Position numbers and translations under genes: made by a program. A stretch of 64,000 bases of DNA from Chionis minor (taxonomy: Eukaryota > Chordata > Aves > Charadriiformes > Chionididae), in assembly GCA_013398295.1 (NCBI GenBank), contig VZSF01005687.1, forward strand, positions 539,550-603,549. Direction: 5' to 3'. Positions 1 to 12,794 of the stretch are shown in pieces. Numbering within the stretch: position 1 is the first letter of the stretch; the number at the start of each line of letters is the position of its first letter. A model generated the notes under the pieces. The model was not told the origin of the DNA. It made no database searches and saw nothing but the letters and a program-made list of their open reading frames with translations.

Positions 1-1650
1 CTCAAGGGAGTCACTCTGTAAAGGAAATACCAGTTTTCACCAAGATGGGCTTTCAATTAAAGTTTTACTTACATACCAGTATGGTAAGGGACACAGTCTA
101 GTAAAAAACCACCCACTTTAAGATCAAAGTATCTTTCCAACATGAGTATATGTATGCATACACAATTCTGCCTCCACAGGTTTTTTTTTTCCAGAGTTTA
201 TTCATAGAAATTCTAGACTTGTCATTTATTTTCTGAGGTTTCTATGGTTATTGTTGTCAGAGGTACCAATACAGCAATGAAGTAACATGTATCTCATATT
301 TTCTAAGTATGCAGTATAAAAAATTCCAGACTTCTGCAGATTTTTCAAGCATTGGTTATTTTATAATTTCCTTCCTTCTCTTCCGTTTCCAGCCTTTGTC
401 TAGATTGTATGCATGCCAGACATAATTTTCAACAAAGAAATATTGAAATAGGAAATACTCCACAGTATGTTCTTGATGTTGAGTCTGCAAATTCTCTAGT
501 GCAAGTCTTATACTTCAAAGGCATGCTCAAAAGTTAGGAGTCATTAGGGAGAAGAGACATACTGTAGATTGGAAGTAGAACCTACACTATTCACCCTTTG
601 TATTAGGACCACGACTACCACACATGCAAAAAAGACAACCCTGAGAAATTACAAGGTTCAAGAAACTAGCCCAAATGAGAACAACAGTTGTCTGATGTTT
701 GAAACTGGAATAAAGAAGGAACGTGGAAGAAATTTCAGTAGTTCATTGCCAGAAGGACTTGACAAATCCTGGCCATCAGAAAAGACTGATGTCTGAACCA
801 AAAGAAAGATTAAGGGTCTAATTCCTTCTGACACCAAATTGTGTACTGTCCTAGACAATTTTTCATTGTTCCTGCACTGTGAGACTTACAGACTGGAGAG
901 TTAGATAAGGTTATATGCAAGGAACATCTTTCTTTTCGGATGTAAAAGGAGAGGAAGTGAACACAATCTCTCTGAAACCGGAGAGAAAAGTGTGAAGAGA
1001 AACACTCCATTGTCTCTACTGCTTATAAAAGATCAAGCTTACATCAGTATGGATTTGCTGAGGATCACTCTTTTATAATTTGTTTCTTTTATCTTTTCTT
1101 AAAGTATTTTAAGACAGGATCCCGTTGACACTCATTTTAAAACACAGTTACTGTGAGGAGTATAACAACCTTATTTACATAGCTTGCTCTCTGTCTTCAA
1201 TGACTCAGATTCTCCAGTGACCTTCCTGGTATTGGTGCATAATGGGCTGTGCAATCTGAACTTTGAGGAACTTCAGGAGGCTGAAAGGCTGCTTATGGGA
1301 CATGCATACAAGTGGGCACCTGACCAACACTCACAATTGTTTCTTCTCTAAAAACACAATGAATGAAAAACAGGGGTTTTTTTGTGTTTTTTAAAAAGCC
1401 AAATCCACTATATAGAATTATAAAAGACTGCAAAGGAAGCATATGTTCATATTTAATGTCAGAAATCCATATTGAAGTGCAACAGCAAAAGGTTTAGTTA
1501 TTTGTATTTTGCCGGTTTAGGATTAGTTTTGAAACTGTCTTGGCTTGAAATTAGGTTTTGATGATTGATGAGGGCTTTATAATGCTAACATGATAAATAA
1601 TATCTTAGCTTGATGGAATCCTCCACAATTCTAATTGTTTGATCTTTTAA

Positions 1651-1673
1651 TTTTTTTTTTTTTTTTTTTTTTT
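1651..1673. repeat. Poly-T, 23 bases
   Basis: An uninterrupted run of 23 T with no LINE body next to it, so it is not evidently a retroposon tail. Confidence 0.95.
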
Positions 1674-4600
1674 ACCAAAGAGGTTGTTAGAGAGAAAAAG
1701 TTTCAACTTTCATTTGGTCTGAATCAATTATATAGCCCTCATTATCTGGAAATCAGAAATCCCCTGCTCTCATCTTTACAGTAGAAAAACACTGTATAAG
1801 GCACATTAAACCACTATGCACTTTTCCCTACCTTATCATTCTTTGAAGAATGAAAATACTGAACAGCTGCTTGTCTCATTGTTTCTGATACTGTTCTGAT
1901 TCAATATACGAAGTTTTGGACATCAAGTAACCTTAAATTGCCAGTTCCTGATTAAAGTTTGATTTATATTAATTTACCTATTAATTTACTTTTTCCTGAA
2001 GAGGTCTCACGGTGTTCTTGGAAAATGTTTTATTTTGTGTTTGTGCAAGTGAGACTATGTTAAGATAATTATAAAGCACAACCTCAGCAGCATTATTGGG
2101 AAGATGTCAAGGCAGGAAACGAAGAACATAAAAGCATTTGCAAGGATTGTTAGAGGTCAGACGCGTACACTGAGCTCACTATCCTGTCTCTGATGCAGGC
2201 CAGTAGCAGAAGCCCAAGGGAGAGCATGAACAGGGCAAGGACATGCAGGTTGTTCCACAGAATGTTGCTGACCCTTAACATGACTTTTTTGAAGCAAAGT
2301 GGTATCTTGGTGTGTAGTAGATATCAACAAACTTCTCTTCCATGCATTTGTCTAGTTGCTTAACAAATCTAAAAGCTGTGTCTGCCACAAGGATTTCCAC
2401 AGATGTGAAAGAAATATTCCTTCTTGTTCATTCAGAGGTTTCCATTTTCTGCTTTCATTTCATGCTGCGTAGCTTTATCTGTTAAGTAAGGCAGAGAAGC
2501 AGAGAACAGCGCTAAGACTTAAATATTGCTATCTTTCTGATGCTCGAGAAAAAAAAAAGAAAGAAAAAAAAAGATAATTTTGTACAATTTTGTTTTGGAC
2601 AGGTCAAAATTTAATGCATAGTATTTTGATTCTTTTTAACATTTTTCCACTTTTCTCCTCCCTTCTGTACAGAAAATTTTTAATCTCCTTATTATGTATC
2701 ATTTTCCTGTAAAAAAAAATGCCTAACTATGCTGAAATTTTTAGGGAGATAAAAAAGATGATTGCAGGAGAAAGATATCTGCCAGCTAAGGAAAGATTAC
2801 AACATTTAAGCAACTTGACTTAGGATGGAAAGGTGATAATGTAAACCTCCTTTTTTGGATATATGCCAGTTAGAAACCTGTTTACCCTGCATAAATGTAT
2901 TAAGTACTTTATCTTTCAGTCTAGAAAATCAAGGAATCTGGATGCTTTGCATCTATGTTATTTGTGCCATGGGCTACAGAAACTCTACTGTCTTTACTGG
3001 ACAGACGCAAAGAATTATTGTCTTAATTGCATAAAAAAGCTAAATTATGGCATTGATTATTGACTGAGGAAATACAATCAGAAAGATCTAAAACAGTCTG
3101 AGTTATGAGGAAAAGCATTTGTATGGAACATGGAATTGTAATAGAAAAACTGTAAAGATGGTGGGGTTTTACAGCTGGAGACCAATTTGTGCCTGAGAAC
3201 AGTGCAGATTAGGTCAAGAATAAGAAAGCTTTCTTTTTAATCCTCTCTGCCCAATCCAGCAAAGGTGGCCCCTTAGCCCACAAAATTAGGTTGTACTAGA
3301 CATTTTATCCCATCTTTGTATTTAAACTGTAGTAAATACCACATTTGTTCCTATCATGTTTTTTTTCACAAATGACACAGATAAATGTTTCTGTAGAATT
3401 ATACCTGTATTTCAACTTGCCAGTACTGAGCAATTGTTGGACAAAATTAATCTGTCTGGTTTGGGGCATATTTTGTTTGGTTTGGGGTTGGGATGAGGGA
3501 CAGTGTGATGAAAGCATTGACTTCCCTAACCTGTACTGAAATGCCCAGAAACTTCTTGGAAGATAATGATATTAGGACTTAAAGTGTTTCTTTCATCAGG
3601 CATAAATCTATTCCAGTCAAAAGTGACTTCAGCCGGAAAATAATGTAAATCGGAGGAACCCACACGAACTAATGTGTTCATACATTCCACATAATACATT
3701 ACAAACTGCTTTTTTTAACCCCCTTTATTTATCAGAGAGGAAACAGGAGTAATAAGGAATGTCAGACATCAAACATTTGCATTCATTGTGAAGTTTAATG
3801 GTGAGCAGAAGAGGAGAAATAAGAGAAATCTAAAGTAATAGTAATTTATGAGTCACAGCTTTTAGAAAGGCTGGCTAACAGCTGCCCTTTTCTAGTAATA
3901 TCACCAATTCGTGAAAATCAGAAAGAGTAAATGGTAAACATTTTGTTTATTATTCATTAGGAGACAGATCCAAAAGCCACTGAAAGAATTCCCGTGGTAC
4001 ACCTATCTCTTCTGATGATACCTCACATAATCCAAGACGATTTACTTTTTCATGGCTATGTCACATTGGTGGTTGTAAATATATGGAAAAGACAAGTCTG
4101 AACTCCACTTCTTGAGAAATCAGGGGAAAAAATGAAAAACAGACATGACTTCAGCTAGTGGCCTCTGTCCATCATCTGACACATTTAAGTCACGGAGAAT
4201 CGATGCATTAACTGTCTTCCTGAGTTGTTCCAAGTCACACAGTTTGCTGTGAATAATAAACATCTTGTTTCTAGCAGATTTTTCTACATTTTTGTTGATT
4301 TCATTGGTTTCTACTCCCACACTCCACTGATATCATCACATTAATACATATTGGGCATTACATAACAAACCTAAATTTCCGAAGGCCAAAAGCCTTCATA
4401 AGATATTTATAAGCAGAACTCACTCTTCTGAAGTGTTTTTGGTAGGATAATGCATTTAATCTGGAACAGAAAATTACTTCTTTTCATTGTTGAGTCCACT
4501 ACACTAAAGTGTCTTAGACTACAAAGAAAGGATATCCAATATGATATGAAATGATTAAAAATGTAATGGTAAAAATACAGATTCAGTTTTTATTTGCTCT

Positions 4601-6065
4601 GAATAGCTAGTATAGGACTAACATTGGGAAACAATGCCAGACTGATGTAGGTTTTCGTAATGCGTAAGATCTGTTCAGTTCTGGTAGGTCTGAGTGGGAT
4701 CTGACCTTCACAGACTCCACAAAAGTTTGATAGCTGTTTGACATTTTATGACAAGAGAAGGGTAGATGTTTCTCTAATAAAAACAAGTTAAACAATATAT
4801 CCTAGAATTACATTTTCCTTCTATATCACTCTCATCTCTCATACCCATATCAGCTGATGCATCTGGGCCTTTGTTATATTATATATATCGTTTCTAATGG
4901 AGAAGATCTCAGTTTGCAGCATAAATTCTTGTTAGCAAGCTTAAATGCATGACCCAGAATTTGTATTGTTTAATTGCTTTCTTTTTTTATTATGTCAGCC
5001 CTTAGGCATTTAGTAGCACAAAGGAACTTTTAAAAAAAATCTGTGAATGATGGAATGAATGAAACTTGGCTACTAGATTTTCTCTGCTGTATGGATTCTC
5101 TGATGTGTTATTAGGTTTTCATCAAGGCTATTAATTGTGCCTTCTATCTAGCTGCCTCTTTCAACAATGCCTATACTAAGTTTTGTGCTTCTAAACCCAT
5201 AGCCTTCTCTCAAATAGGATCCAAACTGATCACTTAATTCCAAACAGACACACAAAAATGCATCAGGCAGACTATGTTTTACTTTACTAGGAAAATTAAC
5301 CAAAATGGGATAAGCAGGCAGCAATATGAGCTTTTTTGAACTATAAGAACTGGAGAGAATTTGAATCTATTAAGCAATCCATTAAGTAAGTTTCTCACTG
5401 CATTACTATCTAGTCCTTCTTCAAAGCTAGTTTAAAATGTCTGAATCTATAGATCTTCCATTACTTCCCTTGATATACTGATCCCTGACATAATATATCT
5501 CACTGATAGGAATTTATTCCACCTTAATTTCATCAAATTATTCATATTTATATTCCCCTGTGCCACCATAAATAATTTCTTTTCATCCTTGGGATGAAAT
5601 CTCAGCCCCTCAGAAATGATAAGAGTTTTGCTGTTGTGATGCCAGAATTTCACCCTTGGTTTTGCATGCTTGAGATACTTTAGAATGTTATAATAACTTA
5701 TCATTTATGTAGGCCATAAATATATATCTGTTTTAATCAATCACTGGAGAGAGCTTACAAGAAATATGAAGATTGAAATATGAAGTCAGAGCATCTCATC
5801 GGAAAGGCAAAAGCATTCATCCAATAAACTGTCATACATGATTAAGCAGGTTAGACAAGAAAGACCACCTGGCAGGTAGAGGCTAAAGAAAATGCTGAAT
5901 GTTGACTGAAAAATATACATATTGCAGAAGAATGATATCTTAGAGCATGAAATCCTTCCCTTTTGAAATATCTTTCTCTTTCTGTATGAAGCTTTTAGAG
6001 TAGGGGGGAAAAAAAGATGTTGGGAGAAAAAAAACATGAAGTAGCAGAAGGACAAATTATTTCCA

Positions 6066-6099
6066 GGGAAGGGGAGGAAAGGAAAAGGAAGGAAGGAAT
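6066..6099. repeat. GGAA-rich purine tract
   Basis: About 34 bases of G and A with several GGAA units, 58 bp before the CR1 at 6157. Confidence 0.85.
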
Positions 6100-6156
6100 G
6101 TGATTTTCCTGAATTTCTTCTTATGTGAGTATTTTCAAATAATTCTAAGAGAGTCA

Positions 6157-6583
6157 TGTACCTCTCCTATGAGGATAGGCTGAGAGAGCTGGGGCTGTTC
6201 AGCCTGGAGAAGAGAAGGCTCCGGGGAGACCTGATAGCAGCCTTTCAGTACCTGAAGGGAGCCTACAGGACAGCTGGAAAGGGACTCTTTGTCAGGAAAT
6301 CTAGGGATAGGACAAGGGGTAATGGTTTTAAACTGGAAGAGGGGAGGATTAGATTAGATATTAGGAAGAAGTTCTTTACTGTGAGGGTGGTGAGGCACTG
6401 GAACAGGTTGCCCAGAGAAGTTGTGGAGGCCCCATCCCTGGAAGTGTTTAAGGCCAGGCTGGATGGGGCTTTGAGCAACCTGCTCTAGTGAGAGGTGTCC
6501 CTGCCCGTGGCAGGGGGGTTGGAACTTGATGATCTTTAAGGTCCCTTCCAACTCTAACCATTCTATGATTCTATGATTCTATG
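6157..6583 (+). mobile_element. CR1 LINE 3' fragment with intact ORF2 C-terminus
   Basis: This is a 5'-truncated CR1. The frame 6156-6488 stays open for 110 codons to its normal stop (TAG at 6486-6488) and carries the ORF2 C-terminal signatures [26 protein letters not shown] and [17 protein letters not shown]. The 3' UTR follows (GTTGGAACT...GGTCCCTTCCAAC), ending in three ATTCTATG units at 6560-6583, the typical CR1 tail. The start codon of the frame is partly host sequence and has no meaning. This is the only copy in the window that crosses the AGCCT/AGGCT hairpin segment (6201-6220) without damage. It looks relatively young. Confidence 0.95.
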
Positions 6584-8061
6584 TAAACCAGATATATCTA
6601 ATCTCTTTGCTTAGAGTGTTTCTCTATTGCTGGATCAGAAAAACTTAGGAATTATTTATCGTTGAAAACATTTGACAGAAGAAGGCTAAATATGCCACCG
6701 TTCAATATTAAATGCTGTAAACAACCAAAGTTACACCAACCTTGCCAAGTTAGCCTGCCAATCTATAGTTACTGCCAACTCTAATAAGAAAAAAATAACC
6801 CTATGCAACTATGCAAACTGTACAGATGAAACTACTACATAGTTTTCATTCTATATTTTGTATTTGTCTCCTCATCTTTTCCCAATGTACAGAAATTACT
6901 TTTTCAAAACATGCAGGCAGTAAAGTAAATGATTGAATTCTTCAGGTGCTCATTGGCTTAGGAAGGCAAGCCCATCTAGTTTGTATTTTGTATGCAAACA
7001 TGTTAACATTCTGGTAATCCCGTTCAAGGCCCAGGCCCATGCTCCTCACTAGAGTGATTTTACATGAGACATGTTTTCACAGCTAAATCTTTGCAAATTT
7101 CCTCTGAGATCTTAAATTCAAATTGCAGACTTTTTATACTCCATATCCTTTTATCCTACTGCAGCTTGTACTTACTGCATAGATATGATTTGGGTACCAC
7201 CTGAGGACGCCAACCTGAAGGCAGCACTCATCTCCCTTCTCAGCCACACTTTTGTGAGACTGGCTCCTAGTGGGTAGGGACTTGGTCTAAACAAAGGTCT
7301 GTAATGTGGAGTTTAGGGGAAACAAGATTCCTAAATCCACACTCTGATCAGAAAAACTCTTTTCAGCACTACCTGAACCTGCAGGAATATGTTTTCTTTT
7401 TCCCTTTTTTTCCCTCCCCATGCCTACATCTGTGAACATCTAGAAGCACCACTCTCAAGACAGTGGTGCAGTTCTGCACTTTGCTTGGAGGGCTAAGCTG
7501 AGCTCGGGCCCAAAAAGACTTTTCCCAGCCTGACTACCCTGAATGGTTTGTGTGTCCTCTGGACACAATTAATTTCAGGAATAAGGCTGGATTCCTTGCC
7601 TAGTGAAATGTTTCCACCCACTTTATTTAAAACAAAAATAGAAGAAATACTATCAATGCTGTTGCCCTTCTCCACATAAAGTCTACCTCAGGATGTGTGT
7701 GAAATAGTAATATTCAGTTCTAGCTTGGTGTAAGGAAAATCCAGTCACATCACCAATGCCCAGTGAAGCAACCCTGTCACTGTCCATCTGTAGGCTGCTC
7801 AGGTTGGGTTGATACTCCACTTTTCCTATCAAAATTATACTGCTACAGGAAGGGATTTAAATGAGAGAAGTGAATTGCAGGGTGAGTGTGGCGTTCATTT
7901 GAGAAGTAATTATTTGGAGTCCCATTTCTTCTCCCAAGCAATGGTTTAGAATTTTAACCAATGATCAGAATTTCAGAGTAGGCAACCTTTTGTGAGGATT
8001 ACATTTACAGATGCAGTTAAAATACTCAGGATTTCGGGTTAGCCATCTTCTGCAGGTACCC

Positions 8062-8085
8062 TAAATAAATAAATAAATAAATAAA
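8062..8085. repeat. (TAAA)6 microsatellite
   Basis: Six perfect TAAA units in a row. Confidence 0.95.
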
Positions 8086-11000
8086 ATTTAGTTTCATTGA
8101 TATTTCAATTTCTTTATGCTTCAGAACTCTGCATAAGTTTTTGTGTCCCTATATTACATGTCCAACTAAATTTCATTATACCTCTAGCCATGAAAATTTA
8201 ATCTCAGATACGCCAATATGAAACACAGAAGAGAATTTAACAGAGCTTTAGTATTAATCTTCAAGGTATTAACATTTTCTTTGGGTAGAAAAGAAAATAT
8301 TTTTATCTCCTGAACTCACAAAAAATATTGGTAAACATGAGAAAGATTATTTTTTAAATTTAATTTTTTTTACTTTATCTCCAGCAACAGCCATTAGGCA
8401 TTCCATAAAGAATCAAGTCTGAAGTCAGTAGACGTATTTCCAAGAACTTGGCAGAATCTATCTCAATGCCATTATACCTAAGAATTTCTTATTACAAAAG
8501 ATGGAAATGCAGTTCAAAATAAAGGATTCTTTCATAATGGTCTGAGTTTTTAATAACTGAGATATTTTCTAAAAGTTTGGGTTCTTTTAACTTAAAATAC
8601 AAATAAATAAATACATCACCAAGCTTCATTGCCTTTTCTTGTGTTTTTTTTGTAAAAGAAATAGAAACAGACGAATAAAAAATAAAGTAGAAGGAAACAG
8701 ATTAAAATAAAAATGCACCAAATAACTGGCGTTTTTTCTTACCAGGCCACTTCTCTAAAACCATTCAAAATGAACAAACAATAAAAGGCAATCAAAACTG
8801 ATTTCATATTCCCTAGTTTAAAGAATTAAGTTAACTCTAGGAATTAAAACGCAAATTACCTATCAGAGATGTAGGGCACCATATTTTGTGATGGAGAAAA
8901 AAGAGAGAGGAACTTCAGCTGCCAAAAGGAGGAATACTTTAATACTTTCACTTTTTTTTTTTTTTGATAAGCCACTTGGAGCAACGCAAAAAGAAAAAGA
9001 AAAGTCTGCAAGAACTCAGATCCATTCCTTAAGCTGTTTTTCCAGTATACTTGACGTAGCATTCATATTCTTAGCTATGGCCATTCCCAAGTATAGCTGC
9101 AAGCTGGCCTGGTAAACTCGGGTTATCCCCATGGTATGCCTTGTTAGTTATTCTGTCAAAAGGGTGTGGAAGGGACAGCTGATAAATCATCTTTTTCACA
9201 GTGAAACGCATGGTAGAATAAACTTTGATCTCTTTCCGGAGTCAAAGGTTACAAAATCAAATTTCCAACATTTCTACCATAAATATTTCATTTTGAAAGT
9301 TAGGTATACAAGTTTTAATGAAAATTTTTGGGGAAAATATTTTATAGTTATTTTGATTTACCAGTTTCCATCAGAGATTTTGCCAGAACTTTTTCTCACC
9401 TTTATTTTTAGGTTGCATCCCAACATATTGCATTTTTCTCACCTCTCCCTCTCATCAAAGACAGTATCAATAGATGATATTACTGAACAGAAGGAACTCA
9501 AGGAACTCAAACTGCTGCAGCGAATCCTTCCTTCTATGTAAAACACATTGAATTTGTTTTGAACGTAACCTGTGGACAGGGCTTTTTAATGCAATGAAAG
9601 GAGCTTTAAATTGTGTTCTTTCTGCCAGACTTTGTTTATTCTATTGAAACACATATTATTGTTCCCATCTATTTGATATTAATGAGAGATAAATATTGGT
9701 CTTATCTATATGATCTTGTTGTCATCCGTAGCCACGATGTTAACAACCAAATGATAATACACAGCAGTGTGCATTTAGCTTGTTAAACTTAGGTGAACAA
9801 ATGCCTGTTGTACTACTGTCTGATAAATAAAAAAAGCCTGAAGCCATTTGTTCATAAGTTGACAAAGTCATTCAGCATGTTGATGTAAGCATACCATAGC
9901 GTGTAGGGAAAAATTGTGCTTAATTAAATGTTTGTGAGATTTAGAGTCGCTCATCTTCGCCACCACTCTTTTTCTGGCAATAAAATTTTTGTTTCTGATG
10001 CAGTTTGTCTAAATCAGTCATTTGGTTTTATATTTCTCCATGCTTTGCCAAGTATGCCTGCCAATTGCCTGAATTTATTCCTTCGCTCAGCAGATTTCTC
10101 CATAGACAGTGGGATCAGAGATCATTCAGATCTGTGGCCGTTAATGCCAAGCTGCAATGCCTTGGGCTTTCTTACGTGAGGGTGAAACTGAAATACAGAG
10201 GACAAGGTTTCTCAGCCGAGAGGTGACGCAAGTCAGAGGCACATGGAAAACACACCACTTTTCAATCCACTCGAGTGTAGGAGGGGGCTGCAGGAGGTGG
10301 CATAAGTGGCTGCAGGCAGTGTTGTGTTCTTTGAATCCGAAAGGAGCTGTGGCTTTCTGTGGTATTGCATAGATATGACCTGCACTTGTGTTTCTGCAGC
10401 TGAGAGGGCTTTTTATCGCAGCCAGGGGAAAACAGTTATTAAGGATCAATACAGAAGTGTCTTATCTTTCAGACATACACGTTAATCACTACGAACACTG
10501 AGAAGGAGTTGCTTGTACTTCCCTGACACTGGATTTGTTGCCATGGCCATATTTCACTATCCCTGCCTGGAGCGCTGTTCCAGGATGAGGAACATCCCAA
10601 ACTCTGCCCAAACTGTGCCTTGCCTCTGAAACGCGTGTGCAGGGCTGCCAAGTGCATGCAAGACAGCAGCAATCTAGCAGCCCTTCCTTATTCTTATTCT
10701 GTCATGCACCCAGCAGGAATTTCTGCCCCTGCACTTTCTAGCCGTGAAAGACTGTGACAGCATTTGGCCTGACAGCCATGGTCTCTGTTCCTCTCTCGCT
10801 CCTTTCCCTCCTCTGCCTGTTGGGCCACAGAAGGGTAAGGATGGTGATGAGCAAACACAGGTAAGGAGTCAGTGCTAGCAGAAGTCATCTTAAAATGACT
10901 TAAATCTTACAAACCTTCCACTGCCCTAGAAACTTTACAGCCAACCCTGCACAGTGAAGAGTCACCCCAGGTCTCAGCCCCTCACTGCACCCGTCCTTGT

Positions 11001-12754
11001 GCCAGATCTCACAGCTCCCGTGTCTGCTGACACCATCAGCATGTCTACCAAGTGTCTTTCTGCAGTCAGCAGAGACCATGGAGTAGTCATTGTTTCTTTG
11101 ATTTGTAAAATTCCTCCTGTTGACACTAAGAAACCTTCTGCTGTTTAAGATGTTCTGCAAGGTGTGGGCACAGGCTGAAGTTTGTGGTTGTTTGTGTTGA
11201 AAAGATACTATAGTCATAATAGAACTGATGCAAATCACAATAAAGCATGGGAGTTGTGCTCACCTATACTATAGAAGGTATACTTATATATGTAGATATA
11301 TCTATACTTATTTTCCATGTATGATGTATTTTTATACATCAGAGCCTGCTATTTGTAGCTGCCACTTGTGACAGGATTTATAGTGAAAGTTTATACTGTT
11401 TCCTACCTCAGCTCACAGAAAGTATTGTTCTAAATTCTGTATTTATTTTTCATATTCTGAGGCAAGAATCAGACCTGCTATGAGAACACATTTCTCTTAA
11501 ACCTATAAGGAAGGGAATGCTTTATGTAAATAATAATTCTTACTAGCTCAAAGGGAGAGTTAGGAGGCAGGAACCACCCCTACATAAAACCAGCTATACA
11601 GACCTGACTGTATAAAGTTGAAAGAACCAGTCCCAGAAATTGAAAGGCAAGAAATGCCTAAATGATGCACAGTGAAAGGAGGAAGCCCGTAGGAACAGGG
11701 TTCACAGGGAAGGACTCTGAGGTATGAGCCTGAAGTACATTGTACATGCCGCTTCCACAGCACTTTGTCCTCCATTCATAGCCCTGTAGATGTAGCATCC
11801 CGCAGAGGATAGAGTATTTTTCCATACGACTCATTTGTTTTAAGACTTCATACTCCCTCCATTAGTGTAGGATGCAATGAGTGGAACTATTGTATAGGAT
11901 TACTGTGCCCAGTTAAACAGTTCTTGGTTTTCAACTTACTGGCTGTTCTTCAGAGAGGTGTAAAGAGGTACCTCTGTATTAGATTCTGCAAAGCCCTTTG
12001 GTTGATATTATATAAATGCAAAATATCATACTATTTTAAAGCATGCTAACACTGGAACCCAGAGGGATGAATAAATTTTTGGGTTTTATTTTCAGTGGAA
12101 AAGAAACTGAAGCTGAAAATAAAATATGGTTCCTGGATAGTCAGCCTACTGTATACAGAGGATGGGGAAACTAAATGAAACCCATTCACAGTAGGTTAAA
12201 GTTGGCCACAGGAGCAGCTGACATTGGAACATTACTAGAGAGACCATGTTGTTGTGAGTTTATTGACAGCTTCATGAACAGCAGAAATAAACAGAGCACT
12301 GGGTTTTAATTTTAGGGTATATTTGTACCCTACTAAACTAAAGACCCCAATGACGTCTGTGTCAAGTAACTGGCACCACATCTGTTTTTTTTAACGGATG
12401 CTGATAAAAGATGATTCAGCACTGAAGAGGTGCACTGTACAGCACGTGTTGTCTTCAACTGAGTTATCAATCAGCACTGCTTTCAAGGACTGATATAATC
12501 TTATTTTTACCTACTTTCATTGCATTTAAAATAATTCTGCTTTGAAAGTTAAAGGTGCTATCCTACAATGACAGCCTAAAAAAAGATTGGCTGCATTCCC
12601 CAGCTCCTTAGCACTGTACCCCTGTGAAGGAATAGCCCAGCTCTGATGAGAACTTCGTACATGGTTAAAGCATTTTGTACCCATAAAAAAGCAGAGAGCG
12701 AGTGTTGAGGGCATATAACCAGGGCCAGATGGATACCTGTAATCCAGCAATGGC

Positions 12755-12794
12755 TTTTTTTTTCTTTATTTCTTTTTTTTTTTTTTTTTTTTTT
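12755..12794. repeat. T-rich tract
   Basis: About 40 bases almost all T, with a few C and A interruptions. No retroposon body is recognised beside it. Confidence 0.9.

Larger units (their letters stand above)
1..6156. other. Intergenic, no gene seen
   Basis: A+T-rich single-copy-looking sequence. It contains a 23-T run (1651-1673), an A-rich stretch with GA interruptions (2549-2573) and a GGAA-rich purine tract (6066-6099) just before the first CR1. Open frames are short (longest 123 codons, 5786-6157 minus) and of biased composition. No exon or repeat family is recognised. Confidence 0.7.

Noticed and set aside
6156..6488. A host gene for the 110-codon frame
   Set aside because: It is the C-terminus of CR1 ORF2 ending in the CR1 3' UTR and tail. 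The ATG belongs to the insertion edge.
9131..9541. 136-codon plus-strand open frame
   Set aside because: A+T-rich composition and no recognisable domain or splice context. A frame this long can occur by chance in 64 kb.
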